A stretch of 6,106 nt of DNA from an uncultured Eubacteriales bacterium. GTDB lineage: Bacteria > Bacillota > Clostridia > Oscillospirales > Acutalibacteraceae. This document shows positions 1 to 4,535 of the stretch, in pieces (the stretch's first letter is position 1; every line of letters starts with the position of its first letter). Location of the stretch: contig CAKUAQ010000076.1 in assembly GCA_934636435.1 (NCBI GenBank), positions 1 to 6,106 of the forward strand, read 5' to 3'. The notes under the pieces were generated by a model. It had not been told where the DNA came from. It worked only from the letters and a program-made list of their open reading frames with translations, and did no database searches. The position numbers and the translations under genes were made by a program.

Positions 1-51
1 CTCGACCTTACGGATGCGAACCGTACGCTCTCCCAGCTGAGCTACGCCCCC
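1..51 (-). tRNA. tRNA-Ala (anticodon CGC), 3' end cut by window edge
   Basis: Read on the minus strand from 51, the sequence folds as the 5' part of a tRNA: acceptor strand GGGGGCG, T-A at positions 8-9, D stem GCTC/GAGC with an eight-base loop AGCTGGGA, then anticodon stem TACGG/CCGTA around the seven-base loop TTCGCAT. U33 is present and the anticodon (34-36) is CGC, which reads the alanine codon GCG. The variable loop begins AGGTC. The T arm, the 3' acceptor strand and therefore the G3-U70 alanine identity pair lie outside the window, so the assignment rests on the anticodon. A consensus promoter lies directly upstream. Confidence 0.9.
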
Positions 52-64
52 AAACGCAAGTGCT

Positions 65-93
65 ATCATATAGCATTTTTTCGGATTTGTCAA
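65..93 (-). promoter_or_regulatory. Sigma-A promoter for the tRNA-Ala gene
   Basis: On the minus strand there is a perfect -35 hexamer TTGACA (88-93), a 17-base spacer, and a -10 hexamer TATGAT (65-70, five of six to consensus). Initiation about seven bases downstream would be near position 58, giving a leader of roughly seven bases before the mature tRNA 5' end at 51. The -10 hexamer sits inside the inverted repeat TGCTAT-ATG-ATAGCA (61-75). The spacing and near-consensus boxes are typical of strongly expressed stable RNA genes. Confidence 0.85.
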
Positions 94-115
94 GAGAAAA
101 ATCGAGGTTTTTCTC
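94..115 (-). terminator. Weak terminator-like hairpin after the ABC operon
   Basis: Twenty-one bases after the ATPase stop codon the minus strand reads GAGAAAAA-CCTCGA-TTTTTCTC, a perfect 8-bp inverted repeat with a six-base loop, followed by TTGACAAAT. The stem is mostly A-U and the U-rich part is the descending arm rather than a separate tail, so it would be a poor classical rho-independent terminator. It directly abuts the -35 box of the tRNA promoter, which is where a terminator would be expected. Function is inferred. Confidence 0.35.
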
Positions 116-136
116 AGTTTTCGGAATTTTCGCTGT

Positions 137-724
137 CTAAAGGTTGCCCCGCAGCGGCAACCCGTCCAGAGAAACCACCTGTGCGCCCAGTGCCGAAGCC
201 TCCGCCGCCACATGTGTGACCAGCACCACCGGCACCGTTTCGGCCCGGGCGAGGATTGCCGGCAGCACACGCCGCCACGATTCCTCATCCAGCCCTGTAA
301 ACGGCTCATCCAGCAGCAGCAGTTCCCCCGGCATAGCCAACGCCCGTGCCAGTGCCACCCGGCGGCGCTGACCGCCGCTGAGCGCACCCGGCCGACTGTT
401 GCTTTCAGCCGCCAACCCCACCGCTGCCAGAGCTTCCGACACCCGGTTCGCATCTGTTTCGGGGGACAGCGCCACATTTTCTGCCACCGTATACCAGGGC
501 AGCAGCCGATTCTCCTGAAACAGCACACTCGCCCGCTCCGGACGGCGCACTCTGCCGGAAGTCGGGTGCTCCAGCCCCGCCAGCAAACGCAGGATCGTTG
601 TTTTTCCGCAGCCGGACGCCCCCCACAGGCATACCACACCCCGGTGGGGCAGCGTCCAGTTCACCGCTTCCAGCACGGGCGTGGCCCCATATGCAAAGCT
701 CACCCGCTCCAAACCGTAGCTCAT
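137..724 (-). CDS. ABC transporter ATP-binding protein, NitT/TauT (nitrate/sulfonate/taurine) class
   Basis: A 195-residue nucleotide-binding subunit that would power import through the permease encoded just upstream, at the cytoplasmic face of the membrane. All ABC motifs are intact and in order: Walker A GASGCGKT (35-42), Q-loop glutamine Q70 in the context FQENRLLPW typical of TauB/SsuB/NrtD relatives, signature LSGGQ (115-119), Walker B LLLLDE (135-140) with catalytic E140, D-loop GLD (144-146) and switch histidine H171. The start is the ATG at 724, overlapping the permease stop as ATGA and preceded by AAGGAGA eight bases upstream; the reading frame is open further upstream but that part only shadows the permease gene. 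It is clearly shorter than the roughly 240-260 residues usual for TauB/SsuB: it ends soon after the H-loop, so the usual C-terminal extension is missing. The substrate is not determinable from this subunit. Confidence 0.93.
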   Translation of the reverse strand: MSYGLERVSFAYGATPVLEAVNWTLPHRGVVCLWGASGCGKTTILRLLAGLEHPTSGRVRRPERASVLFQENRLLPWYTVAENVALSPETDANRVSEALAAVGLAAESNSRPGALSGGQRRRVALARALAMPGELLLLDEPFTGLDEESWRRVLPAILARAETVPVVLVTHVAAEASALGAQVVSLDGLPLRGNL

Positions 725-1479
725 TCGCCCGTCTCCTTTTTCTGCCCCAACACCAGCAGCAGCACCTGCTCCAGCAGCACACTGAGCAGCAGCACCGTCA
801 CCGTCCAGGCAAACACCTCCGGCGTTTCCAGATACACCTTTGCGGTTTTCAGTTCGGTGCCGATAGCCATTCGCGGACTGCAAATGACCTCGGCGGCGAT
901 ACCGGATTTCCACGCGAATCCCAGCCCCGTAACACAGGCCGCCCGAAAATACGGCTTTACCGACGGCACCCAGATATGCCGTAACGCCCCGAAAGGGCCG
1001 AGGCGGTATACCCGCGCCATTTCCAGCAGCCGCCGATCCGTCTGCTCGATGCCGCTGCTGACATTCAGCCAAACCAGCGGCAACACCATCAGTCCGGCGA
1101 TGAATCCGGGCAGCAGCTGCAACCGGATCCACAGATACGCCAGAATGATAAAAGACGCCACCGGCACCGTGCGCATCAGATGCAGCAAGGGGCTGCATAC
1201 CGCCCGCAGCAGCGAAAAGCGGCTGGTCAGCACGGCCAGCACCGTGCCGAGAACGACAGCCGCACCGTATCCCAGCGCGATGCGCAGCAGAGAGCTGCCC
1301 ACCGTCCGCCAGAAAGCGACGGTGACGGCCAGCCGCCCCAGAGCCTGCACCACCGCCCGGGGGGAAGGCAGCAGCAGCTCCTCCCCCACCAGACGGGCCA
1401 GCATTTCCCACACCAGCAACCAGAACAGCGTCACCGCCAGATGGGTCAGAAATTTCTTTGTCTTATTCGGCACACTCAT
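721..1479 (-). CDS. ABC transporter permease, NitT/TauT class
   Basis: A 252-residue integral membrane subunit of the binding-protein-dependent importer (SsuC/TauC/NrtB-like fold). Hydrophobic segments are visible at about 12-33, 66-86, 107-141, 180-200 and 225-246, the usual five to six helices. The cytoplasmic EAA coupling loop that docks on the ATPase is seen as EMARVYRLGPFGALRHIWVP (153-172), with the conserved E, G161 and P172. The motif LLLPSPRAV (35-43) near the N-terminus is characteristic of this permease family. The start at 1479 overlaps the substrate-binding-protein stop codon (ATGA) and has no good Shine-Dalgarno of its own, so translation is probably coupled. In turn its stop overlaps the ATPase start. 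Length is normal for the family. In-frame sequence upstream of 1479 lies inside the binding-protein gene and is not used. Confidence 0.93.
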   Translation of the reverse strand: MSVPNKTKKFLTHLAVTLFWLLVWEMLARLVGEELLLPSPRAVVQALGRLAVTVAFWRTVGSSLLRIALGYGAAVVLGTVLAVLTSRFSLLRAVCSPLLHLMRTVPVASFIILAYLWIRLQLLPGFIAGLMVLPLVWLNVSSGIEQTDRRLLEMARVYRLGPFGALRHIWVPSVKPYFRAACVTGLGFAWKSGIAAEVICSPRMAIGTELKTAKVYLETPEVFAWTVTVLLLSVLLEQVLLLVLGQKKETGE

Positions 1480-2498
1480 CCCGCATAGTAGAAATCGTCG
1501 GCGGGCATCGCGCCGCCCACCACCTTGGGATTCGCCTGGAACAGCACCTCCAGATAGCCGGAGAGCTGCTGCTTCATGGTCGCGCCGGTCACAAAGGTCA
1601 GCCCGCAGCGGGGAATAGCCTGCTGAGCGATGGCGGCCTTGGGGATGATCCCGTAGGTCTCGCACCAGGCGGAGGCCGCCTGTGCATCACCCTTCACCGT
1701 GTTGATGGATGTCTCATATTCTTTCAGAAAGGCCTTGATCGCCGCGCCGTTTTTCTCCACGAAATCCTTGCGGGCGATGACGCATCCCATCATCAGGGCG
1801 CTGCTGTCTCCGGCCACCTTATTCCATTCGTCGGTCATGTTCAGCGCCACGGTGGGAACGGTCTTTTCCGCTGCCTTCATCTGCGACAGACAGGCGGTCA
1901 CCTTCGGCTCCGGCACCATAGCCACCTTGGCGGTGCCCTGCACCACCGCTGCGGTCAACGCGTCATTGTCCTCCACGAAGTGCAGCGTCACATCCTTGTC
2001 CGGATCCAGCCCGTTCTTCGTCAATATATACCGCAGCACATATTCGGGGTTGGCTCCCTGCCCGGAGGAATAGATCTCCTGCCCCTTGAGATCCGCCACC
2101 GATTGGATCCCGGCGCCATTGTCCAGCATATACAGCACGCCCAGCGTGTTGACCGCCAGCACCTGCACCTTTCCCTCAGTTTTCTTATACAACGTAGCCG
2201 CCAGATTGGTGGGCACCGCCGCTATGTCCGTGGAGCCGTTGGTGACGGCAGCCACCGCCTTGGAGGGGTCGTCCACCACATCGAAGGTATACGCGTTCGC
2301 GGATTTTTGTGCGTCATTCTGCGCCATAAGCTGTGCCATTCCCACACCGGTCGGCCCGGCAATGGTGGTGATGTGCACCTGCGCTTTTTCCGTTACCGCC
2401 GAAGAATCCGGCTCCGACACCGCCGGCGCCTTTCCGCAGGCGGTCAGCACCGCCAGCAGCAGCAATACAGTCAATACGAGAGATCCATACTTTTTCAT
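1476..2498 (-). CDS. ABC transporter substrate-binding lipoprotein, NitT/TauT class (NMT1/SsuA-like)
   Basis: A 340-residue extracellular receptor of the importer. The N-terminus is a lipoprotein signal: MKKYGS, a hydrophobic core VLTVLLLLAV, and the lipobox LTAC with lipidated cysteine C21, so the mature protein is tethered to the outer face of the membrane. An acidic/alanine-rich linker (22-40) leads into a periplasmic-binding-protein fold. Family-like stretches are the N-terminal strand and helix TTIAGPTGVGMAQLM (44-58), NGSTDIAAVPTNLA (87-100), ADLKGQEIYSSGQGANPEYVL (135-155 region, the hinge before the second lobe), AAVVQGTAKVAMVPEPKV (183-200) and a C-terminal FLKEYETS helix (257-264). 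The start ATG at 2498 has AAAGGATG upstream. The ligand is not identifiable; SsuA, TauA, NrtA and thiamine-precursor receptors share this architecture. It is the first transporter gene after the regulator and about 37 bases downstream of it. Confidence 0.9.
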   Translation of the reverse strand: MKKYGSLVLTVLLLLAVLTACGKAPAVSEPDSSAVTEKAQVHITTIAGPTGVGMAQLMAQNDAQKSANAYTFDVVDDPSKAVAAVTNGSTDIAAVPTNLAATLYKKTEGKVQVLAVNTLGVLYMLDNGAGIQSVADLKGQEIYSSGQGANPEYVLRYILTKNGLDPDKDVTLHFVEDNDALTAAVVQGTAKVAMVPEPKVTACLSQMKAAEKTVPTVALNMTDEWNKVAGDSSALMMGCVIARKDFVEKNGAAIKAFLKEYETSINTVKGDAQAASAWCETYGIIPKAAIAQQAIPRCGLTFVTGATMKQQLSGYLEVLFQANPKVVGGAMPADDFYYAG

Positions 2499-2518
2499 TG
2501 ATCCGTCATCCTTTCCTG

Positions 2519-2540
2519 CATGAACCGTCCTTGGTTCATG
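2519..2540. promoter_or_regulatory. Perfect inverted repeat between regulator and binding-protein genes
   Basis: CATGAACC-GTCCTT-GGTTCATG: two perfect 8-base arms around a six-base centre. It covers the regulator's stop codon (2536-2538) and lies about 20 bases before the binding-protein start, upstream of its Shine-Dalgarno. It could be a regulator-binding site or an intercistronic RNA stem-loop that sets relative expression of regulator and transporter. There is no U-tract after it, so it is not a classical terminator. I saw no convincing -35/-10 pair here, which favours co-transcription with the regulator gene. Confidence 0.45.
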
Positions 2541-3180
2541 TCTGTGTTTCCCGGTTCTCTATGAGAATGATCTGCTTTTTCCCCCGGCGTACCACGCCGG
2601 CGGCCAATAAGGTGTCCAACGATCGGTACAGGCTGGAACGTCCCATGCCCAGATGCTCTGCCAATCCCGCCATGCCGTCCGGAAGCTCCACGACCCCCGC
2701 CTCATTTCGATGCGCCTGCAAATACCGCCAGAGCCGGTCATCGGTCTGCCCGGCCGTAAGCGTTGCCAGCCGCCGGTTGAGAAAACGAATCCGCTCGGAC
2801 AGAAAACGAATGTAGTTTTCTCCGATGCGTGGATCGTTCTCCATCCAGACAGACACCGTCTCCTGCGGAATGAACTGCACCCGGCAGTCCGTCGCGGCAA
2901 CGACCGCCGACGGGTAGTCTTCCTCCGCGCCGAACAATGCCGCGGCGCCGAATACGTCCCCCGCATACAGATCGTTCATAACCACCCGGCCGTGCAGCAC
3001 CCGCAGATGCCCCTCCAGCACCCAGGCCAGTGCACGGCGCGCCCGATGGCGGTCATAGATAACCTCGCCTCGGGAATAACGGCGCGGTTCCTCTCTGATG
3101 GCGGATAGATGCCGCGTCCGCTCCCGGGGGGATAACCCCTGCAATAAGAACAGGACAGGCTCCTCCGTTCGTTGTTTCAT
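2536..3180 (-). CDS. Crp/Fnr-family transcriptional regulator
   Basis: A 214-residue protein with the Crp/Fnr layout: an N-terminal cyclic-nucleotide-binding-like beta roll (about 35-110, with RRYSRGEVIY, LEGHLRVL and LYAGDVFGAAALFG), a long dimerisation helix (about 115-142, ENYIRFLSERIRFLNRRLATL), and a C-terminal winged helix-turn-helix (about 165-205; DGMAGLAEHLGMG, recognition helix RSSLYRSLDTL). The cAMP pocket is not conserved: the segment EEDYPSAVVA has proline where E. coli CRP has the phosphate-contacting Arg82. Only one cysteine (C99) is present, so an Fnr-type Fe-S cluster is unlikely. The sensed signal is therefore unknown. The ATG at 3180 is chosen because GGAGGTG lies six bases upstream; the frame extends 14 codons further, through the promoter/operator region. 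It heads the operon with the ABC importer, and a palindrome overlaps its start of transcription, suggesting autoregulation. Confidence 0.92.
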   Translation of the reverse strand: MKQRTEEPVLFLLQGLSPRERTRHLSAIREEPRRYSRGEVIYDRHRARRALAWVLEGHLRVLHGRVVMNDLYAGDVFGAAALFGAEEDYPSAVVAATDCRVQFIPQETVSVWMENDPRIGENYIRFLSERIRFLNRRLATLTAGQTDDRLWRYLQAHRNEAGVVELPDGMAGLAEHLGMGRSSLYRSLDTLLAAGVVRRGKKQIILIENRETQT

Positions 3181-3194
3181 AGCCACCTCCAAAA

Positions 3195-3210
3195 TGTCCC
3201 AAACGGGACA
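3195..3210. promoter_or_regulatory. Candidate operator, TGTCCC-AAAC-GGGACA
   Basis: A perfect 6-base inverted repeat with a four-base centre; the symmetry extends outward (3191-3214, AAAA on the left and CTTT on the right) with one mismatch. It lies a few bases downstream of the predicted start point of the regulator's promoter and just before its ribosome-binding site. The size (16-base core) and TGT...ACA form fit a homodimeric Crp/Fnr-family site, but the half-site TGTCCC differs from CRP (TGTGA) and FNR (TTGAT). Position downstream of the start implies repression by roadblock. That the adjacent regulator binds it is inference. Confidence 0.65.
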
Positions 3211-3220
3211 CTTTAGTAGC

Positions 3221-3248
3221 ATTATACCATAGATTCCGGAAAAATCAA
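3221..3248 (-). promoter_or_regulatory. Sigma-A promoter of the regulator-ABC transporter operon
   Basis: On the minus strand: -35 TTGATT (3243-3248), a 16-base spacer, and a perfect -10 TATAAT (3221-3226) preceded by TGG, which gives an extended -10 (TGnTATAAT). Initiation is expected near 3214, leaving a leader of about 34 bases that contains the palindromic operator candidate and the GGAGGTG ribosome-binding site. It is the only convincing promoter between the phage-like genes and the transporter operon, so it is likely to drive all four genes. Confidence 0.85.
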
Positions 3249-3275
3249 GTATTTTTTCTCTCGCGTGGCCAGCTT

Positions 3276-3312
3276 GCCCGCCGATGGAGCATGAAAACCC
3301 TCACCGGCGGGC
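3276..3312. terminator. Strong GC-rich hairpin at the end of the phage-like module
   Basis: Arms GCCCGCCG (3276-3283) and CGGCGGGC (3305-3312) are perfectly complementary; the pairing continues inward with G-U pairs and one bulged A to a loop of about eight bases. It starts nine bases after the holin-like gene's stop codon and lies upstream of the next operon's promoter, the position of a terminator for the phage-like module. On the minus strand no U-tract follows (AAGCTGG), whereas on the plus strand it is followed by CGTTTTCC. It may act as a 3'-end stabiliser or an inefficient bidirectional terminator. Confidence 0.45.
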
Positions 3313-3321
3313 CGTTTTCCG

Positions 3322-3621
3322 TTATTCGCGTCCGCTGCCCTGCACCCGGCTCACGAAATCCGCGATGTAGTTGGAGCCGCGCGCCGCCAGCAGACCGGTG
3401 AGCACACAGCCGGTCAGCCGGCCGCCGAGCGCCACCCCCAGCACGCCGAACAGATCTGCGCGTGCCAGCAGACAAAGAGTCACCGACAGCCCCAACGCCG
3501 TCAGCTGGATCCCCAGCGTTTTCCAGCCGCCGCTGCGACACCCCTCGATCAGCGTTTTGGCGTATTCCACCAATGCCTCCACAGTGATCGCCAGCACCGT
3601 CACCAGTGCAATTCCCGTCAT
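3322..3621 (-). CDS. Putative phage holin-like small membrane protein
   Basis: A 99-residue, very hydrophobic protein. Predicted membrane segments are about 3-19 (GIALVTVLAITVEALVE), 36-53 (LGIQLTALGLSVTLCLLA) and 57-80 (LFGVLGVALGGRLTGCVLTGLLAA), with a short hydrophilic C-terminus ending SRVQGSGRE. Size, segment number and the position immediately after a small coiled-coil membrane protein fit a class I-like holin that would permeabilise the membrane at the end of a phage cycle. The ATG at 3621 lies four bases after the upstream gene's stop, with GGGGGA eight bases upstream; in-frame sequence further upstream is inside the neighbouring gene. The motif pattern ARGSNYIADFVSRVQ (80-94) resembles holin-like proteins of clostridial prophages as I remember them. 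No endolysin gene follows before the host-like operon. Holin assignment is by topology and context only. Confidence 0.6.
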   Translation of the reverse strand: MTGIALVTVLAITVEALVEYAKTLIEGCRSGGWKTLGIQLTALGLSVTLCLLARADLFGVLGVALGGRLTGCVLTGLLAARGSNYIADFVSRVQGSGRE

Positions 3622-3625
3622 ACTG

Positions 3626-3928
3626 TTATCCCCCTTCCCCTTCCTTTGCTTCCAGGATGCGCAGCCGCTCCTGGGTGTTTTTGAGCGAGACCTCAACCCG
3701 TGTGACCCGTTCCTTTACCTCCCCCAGACGGGTGCGAACATCCGCCATGAGCACATCGCTTTTGTCCACCTGTCCCCGGATGTGTTTGATATCCGAACGC
3801 ATTTCGGTCAGCTCCGTTGCCTTGCGCTCGTCCTTTTCCCGCAGCCCCCGCAGATTGGTGATCAGCGCCACGATCACGCCCAATGCCGATAAGACCGACA
3901 ACCAATCGGTGAGGCTCCATGCGGTCAT
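3626..3928 (-). CDS. Phage-type membrane-anchored coiled-coil protein (lysis module, XhlA-like role possible)
   Basis: A 100-residue protein with one N-terminal membrane segment (about 8-25, DWLSVLSALGVIVALITN) followed by a long charged helix with heptad-like spacing (about 28-95: LREKDERKATELTEMRSD... VKERVTRVEVSLKNTQERLRILE). Proteins with this layout are common directly before holins in prophages of clostridia, and functionally resemble the XhlA/spanin-like accessory proteins, although XhlA itself has its membrane segment at the C-terminus. The ATG at 3928 has GGGAGGA five to six bases upstream and overlaps the stop codon of the preceding microprotein gene as ATGA; the longer in-frame extension is out of frame with that microprotein and lacks support. 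Function in lysis is inferred from neighbour and topology. Confidence 0.7.
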   Translation of the reverse strand: MTAWSLTDWLSVLSALGVIVALITNLRGLREKDERKATELTEMRSDIKHIRGQVDKSDVLMADVRTRLGEVKERVTRVEVSLKNTQERLRILEAKEGEGG

Positions 3929-4035
3929 GCGTCCTCCCCGGCGGCGGACCGACGGCAGGCCTCCAGCTGATAGGCTACGATAAGCTGCCGCAGCAGCGTC
4001 GGATCGTACAGTTGTTCCTCTTTCATAGACGTCAT
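3925..4035 (-). CDS. Phage microprotein, 33-36 aa, function unknown
   Basis: A small reading frame ending in TGA overlapped by the ATG of the membrane coiled-coil gene (ATGA). Two in-frame starts are possible: ATG at 4035, which itself overlaps the previous microprotein's stop (ATGA) and has GGAAGG six bases upstream, or ATG at 4026, with a less favourable spacing. From the second start the product is MKEEQLYDPTLLRQLIVAY followed by QLEACRRSAAGEDA; the first start adds MTS. It has one amphipathic helix (about LYDPTLLRQLIVAYQLEACR) and no signal peptide or membrane segment. The chain of stop/start overlaps on both sides is the main evidence that it is translated. I do not recognise the family. 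Confidence 0.6.
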   Translation of the reverse strand: MTSMKEEQLYDPTLLRQLIVAYQLEACRRSAAGEDA

Positions 4036-4133
4036 TCCTTTCCTTCCGCACGGCGGCGTTCGGCGGCAAACCGGGACGGCGCAGCAACACCGACCGCCGG
4101 CGGCCGCCGAAATTCCTTATCCTTCCGACCCAT
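4032..4133 (-). CDS. Phage microprotein, 33 aa, basic, function unknown
   Basis: A very small reading frame starting at ATG 4133 inside the last codons of the preceding gene (17-base overlap) and ending in TGA that overlaps the next gene's ATG at 4035. The product begins MGRKDKEFRRPPAVGVAAP and ends SRFAAERRRAEGKE; it is strongly basic with a central Pro/Ala/Gly-rich segment, and the distal part could form a charged helix. No good Shine-Dalgarno precedes it, so it would rely on translational coupling. It fills the otherwise empty interval of about 80 bases, and the ATGA junction supports it. It could be chance in GC-rich DNA. Confidence 0.45.
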   Translation of the reverse strand: MGRKDKEFRRPPAVGVAAPSRFAAERRRAEGKE

Positions 4134-4467
4134 CTGTGAAAAGCGTGTCCCGCCGCTTTCCGTAGGGACCGCCGGTGTGGGCGGCCGCCCGCTCATAGAG
4201 CGCCTGAAACTGGGCATAGGGCTTTTCCCCGTTGTTGAGACAGAGCAGCATCGCCACCCCGTATGCCATGGCGGGCAGACAGCGCCAGGACAGCAGCAGC
4301 GGCCGCTGTACGCTGTCCAGCGGCTGAAAAGGGGCGGTATGCTCCCGATACCACAGCTCGCTGTATATCTGGTTGACCGCCACCAGCTCCTGTTCGCCCG
4401 CCCCGGCCGCCCCCTTGGGATCATCCAGCAGCTGATACGCCTGCTTGAGAATTGCCGTTCCTGTCAA
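4117..4467 (-). CDS. Small helical phage protein, putative head-completion/connector
   Basis: A 116-residue, mainly alpha-helical soluble protein encoded directly after the capsid gene, the usual place for head-tail connector or head-completion proteins. Visible segments: helix about 4-16 (TAILKQAYQLLDD), helix 24-40 (GEQELVAVNQIYSELWY), a turn with PFQPLDSVQRPL (46-57), a hydrophobic helix 60-80 (SWRCLPAMAYGVAMLLCLNNG) and a last helix 82-96 (KPYAQFQALYERAAA), ending acidic. The start is TTG at 4467, supported by AAGGAGG eight bases upstream; no ATG in frame gives comparable spacing. The overall pattern (asparagine-containing helix, P-L-pairing loop, MAYGVAMLL-type helix) matches small uncharacterised proteins found after capsid genes in clostridial prophages. 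The connector role is inference; it could be a tape-independent packaging accessory protein. Confidence 0.65.
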   Translation of the reverse strand: MTGTAILKQAYQLLDDPKGAAGAGEQELVAVNQIYSELWYREHTAPFQPLDSVQRPLLLSWRCLPAMAYGVAMLLCLNNGEKPYAQFQALYERAAAHTGGPYGKRRDTLFTDGSEG

Positions 4468-4486
4468 TGGATCTTCCTCCTTTTCC

Positions 4487-4527
4487 GGATTCCCCGGCTT
4501 CCGAAAGCTCGGAAACCGGGGAAATCC
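4487..4527. repeat. Long intercistronic hairpin after the capsid gene
   Basis: A nearly perfect inverted repeat between the capsid stop and the next gene: TTCCG/CGGAA (4499-4503 with 4510-4514) around the loop AAAGCT, one C-A mismatch, CCCCGG/CCGGGG (4492-4497 with 4516-4521), then GGATT/AATCC with a single bulged A. In total about 16 base pairs. On the minus strand it is followed by GGAAAAGGAGG, the ribosome-binding site of the next gene, not by a U-tract. Likely roles are mRNA 3'-end protection of the abundant capsid message or partial read-through control. Confidence 0.6.
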
Positions 4528-4535
4528 ATCGGATA

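Noticed and set aside
760..800. Repeated CAGCAG triplets in the permease 3' region
   Set aside because: They are CTG leucine codons in hydrophobic helices read on the minus strand, not a microsatellite or CRISPR-like repeat.
725..1411. In-frame extension of the ATPase gene upstream of its ATG
   Set aside because: It only overlaps the permease gene in another frame and is Gly/Ala/Arg-rich; the ATGA overlap and Shine-Dalgarno at 724 define the start. It is not a fusion protein.
212..1618. A plus-strand reading frame of 468 codons opposite the ATPase and permease genes
   Set aside because: Composition is His/Arg/Ser/Pro-rich with no recognisable motif or membrane/signal feature, it has no ribosome-binding site, and it lies antisense to two genes with complete family motifs. 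Long antisense frames are expected in GC-rich coding DNA.
1458..2501. A plus-strand reading frame of 347 codons opposite the substrate-binding protein gene
   Set aside because: His/Gly/Leu-rich antisense shadow; the minus strand carries a lipobox and a full binding-protein pattern.
4091..4110. GC-rich palindrome CGGCGGCCGCCG
   Set aside because: It falls within Arg-Arg-Pro-Pro codons of the basic microprotein, and short CGG/CCG symmetry is expected by chance at this base composition.
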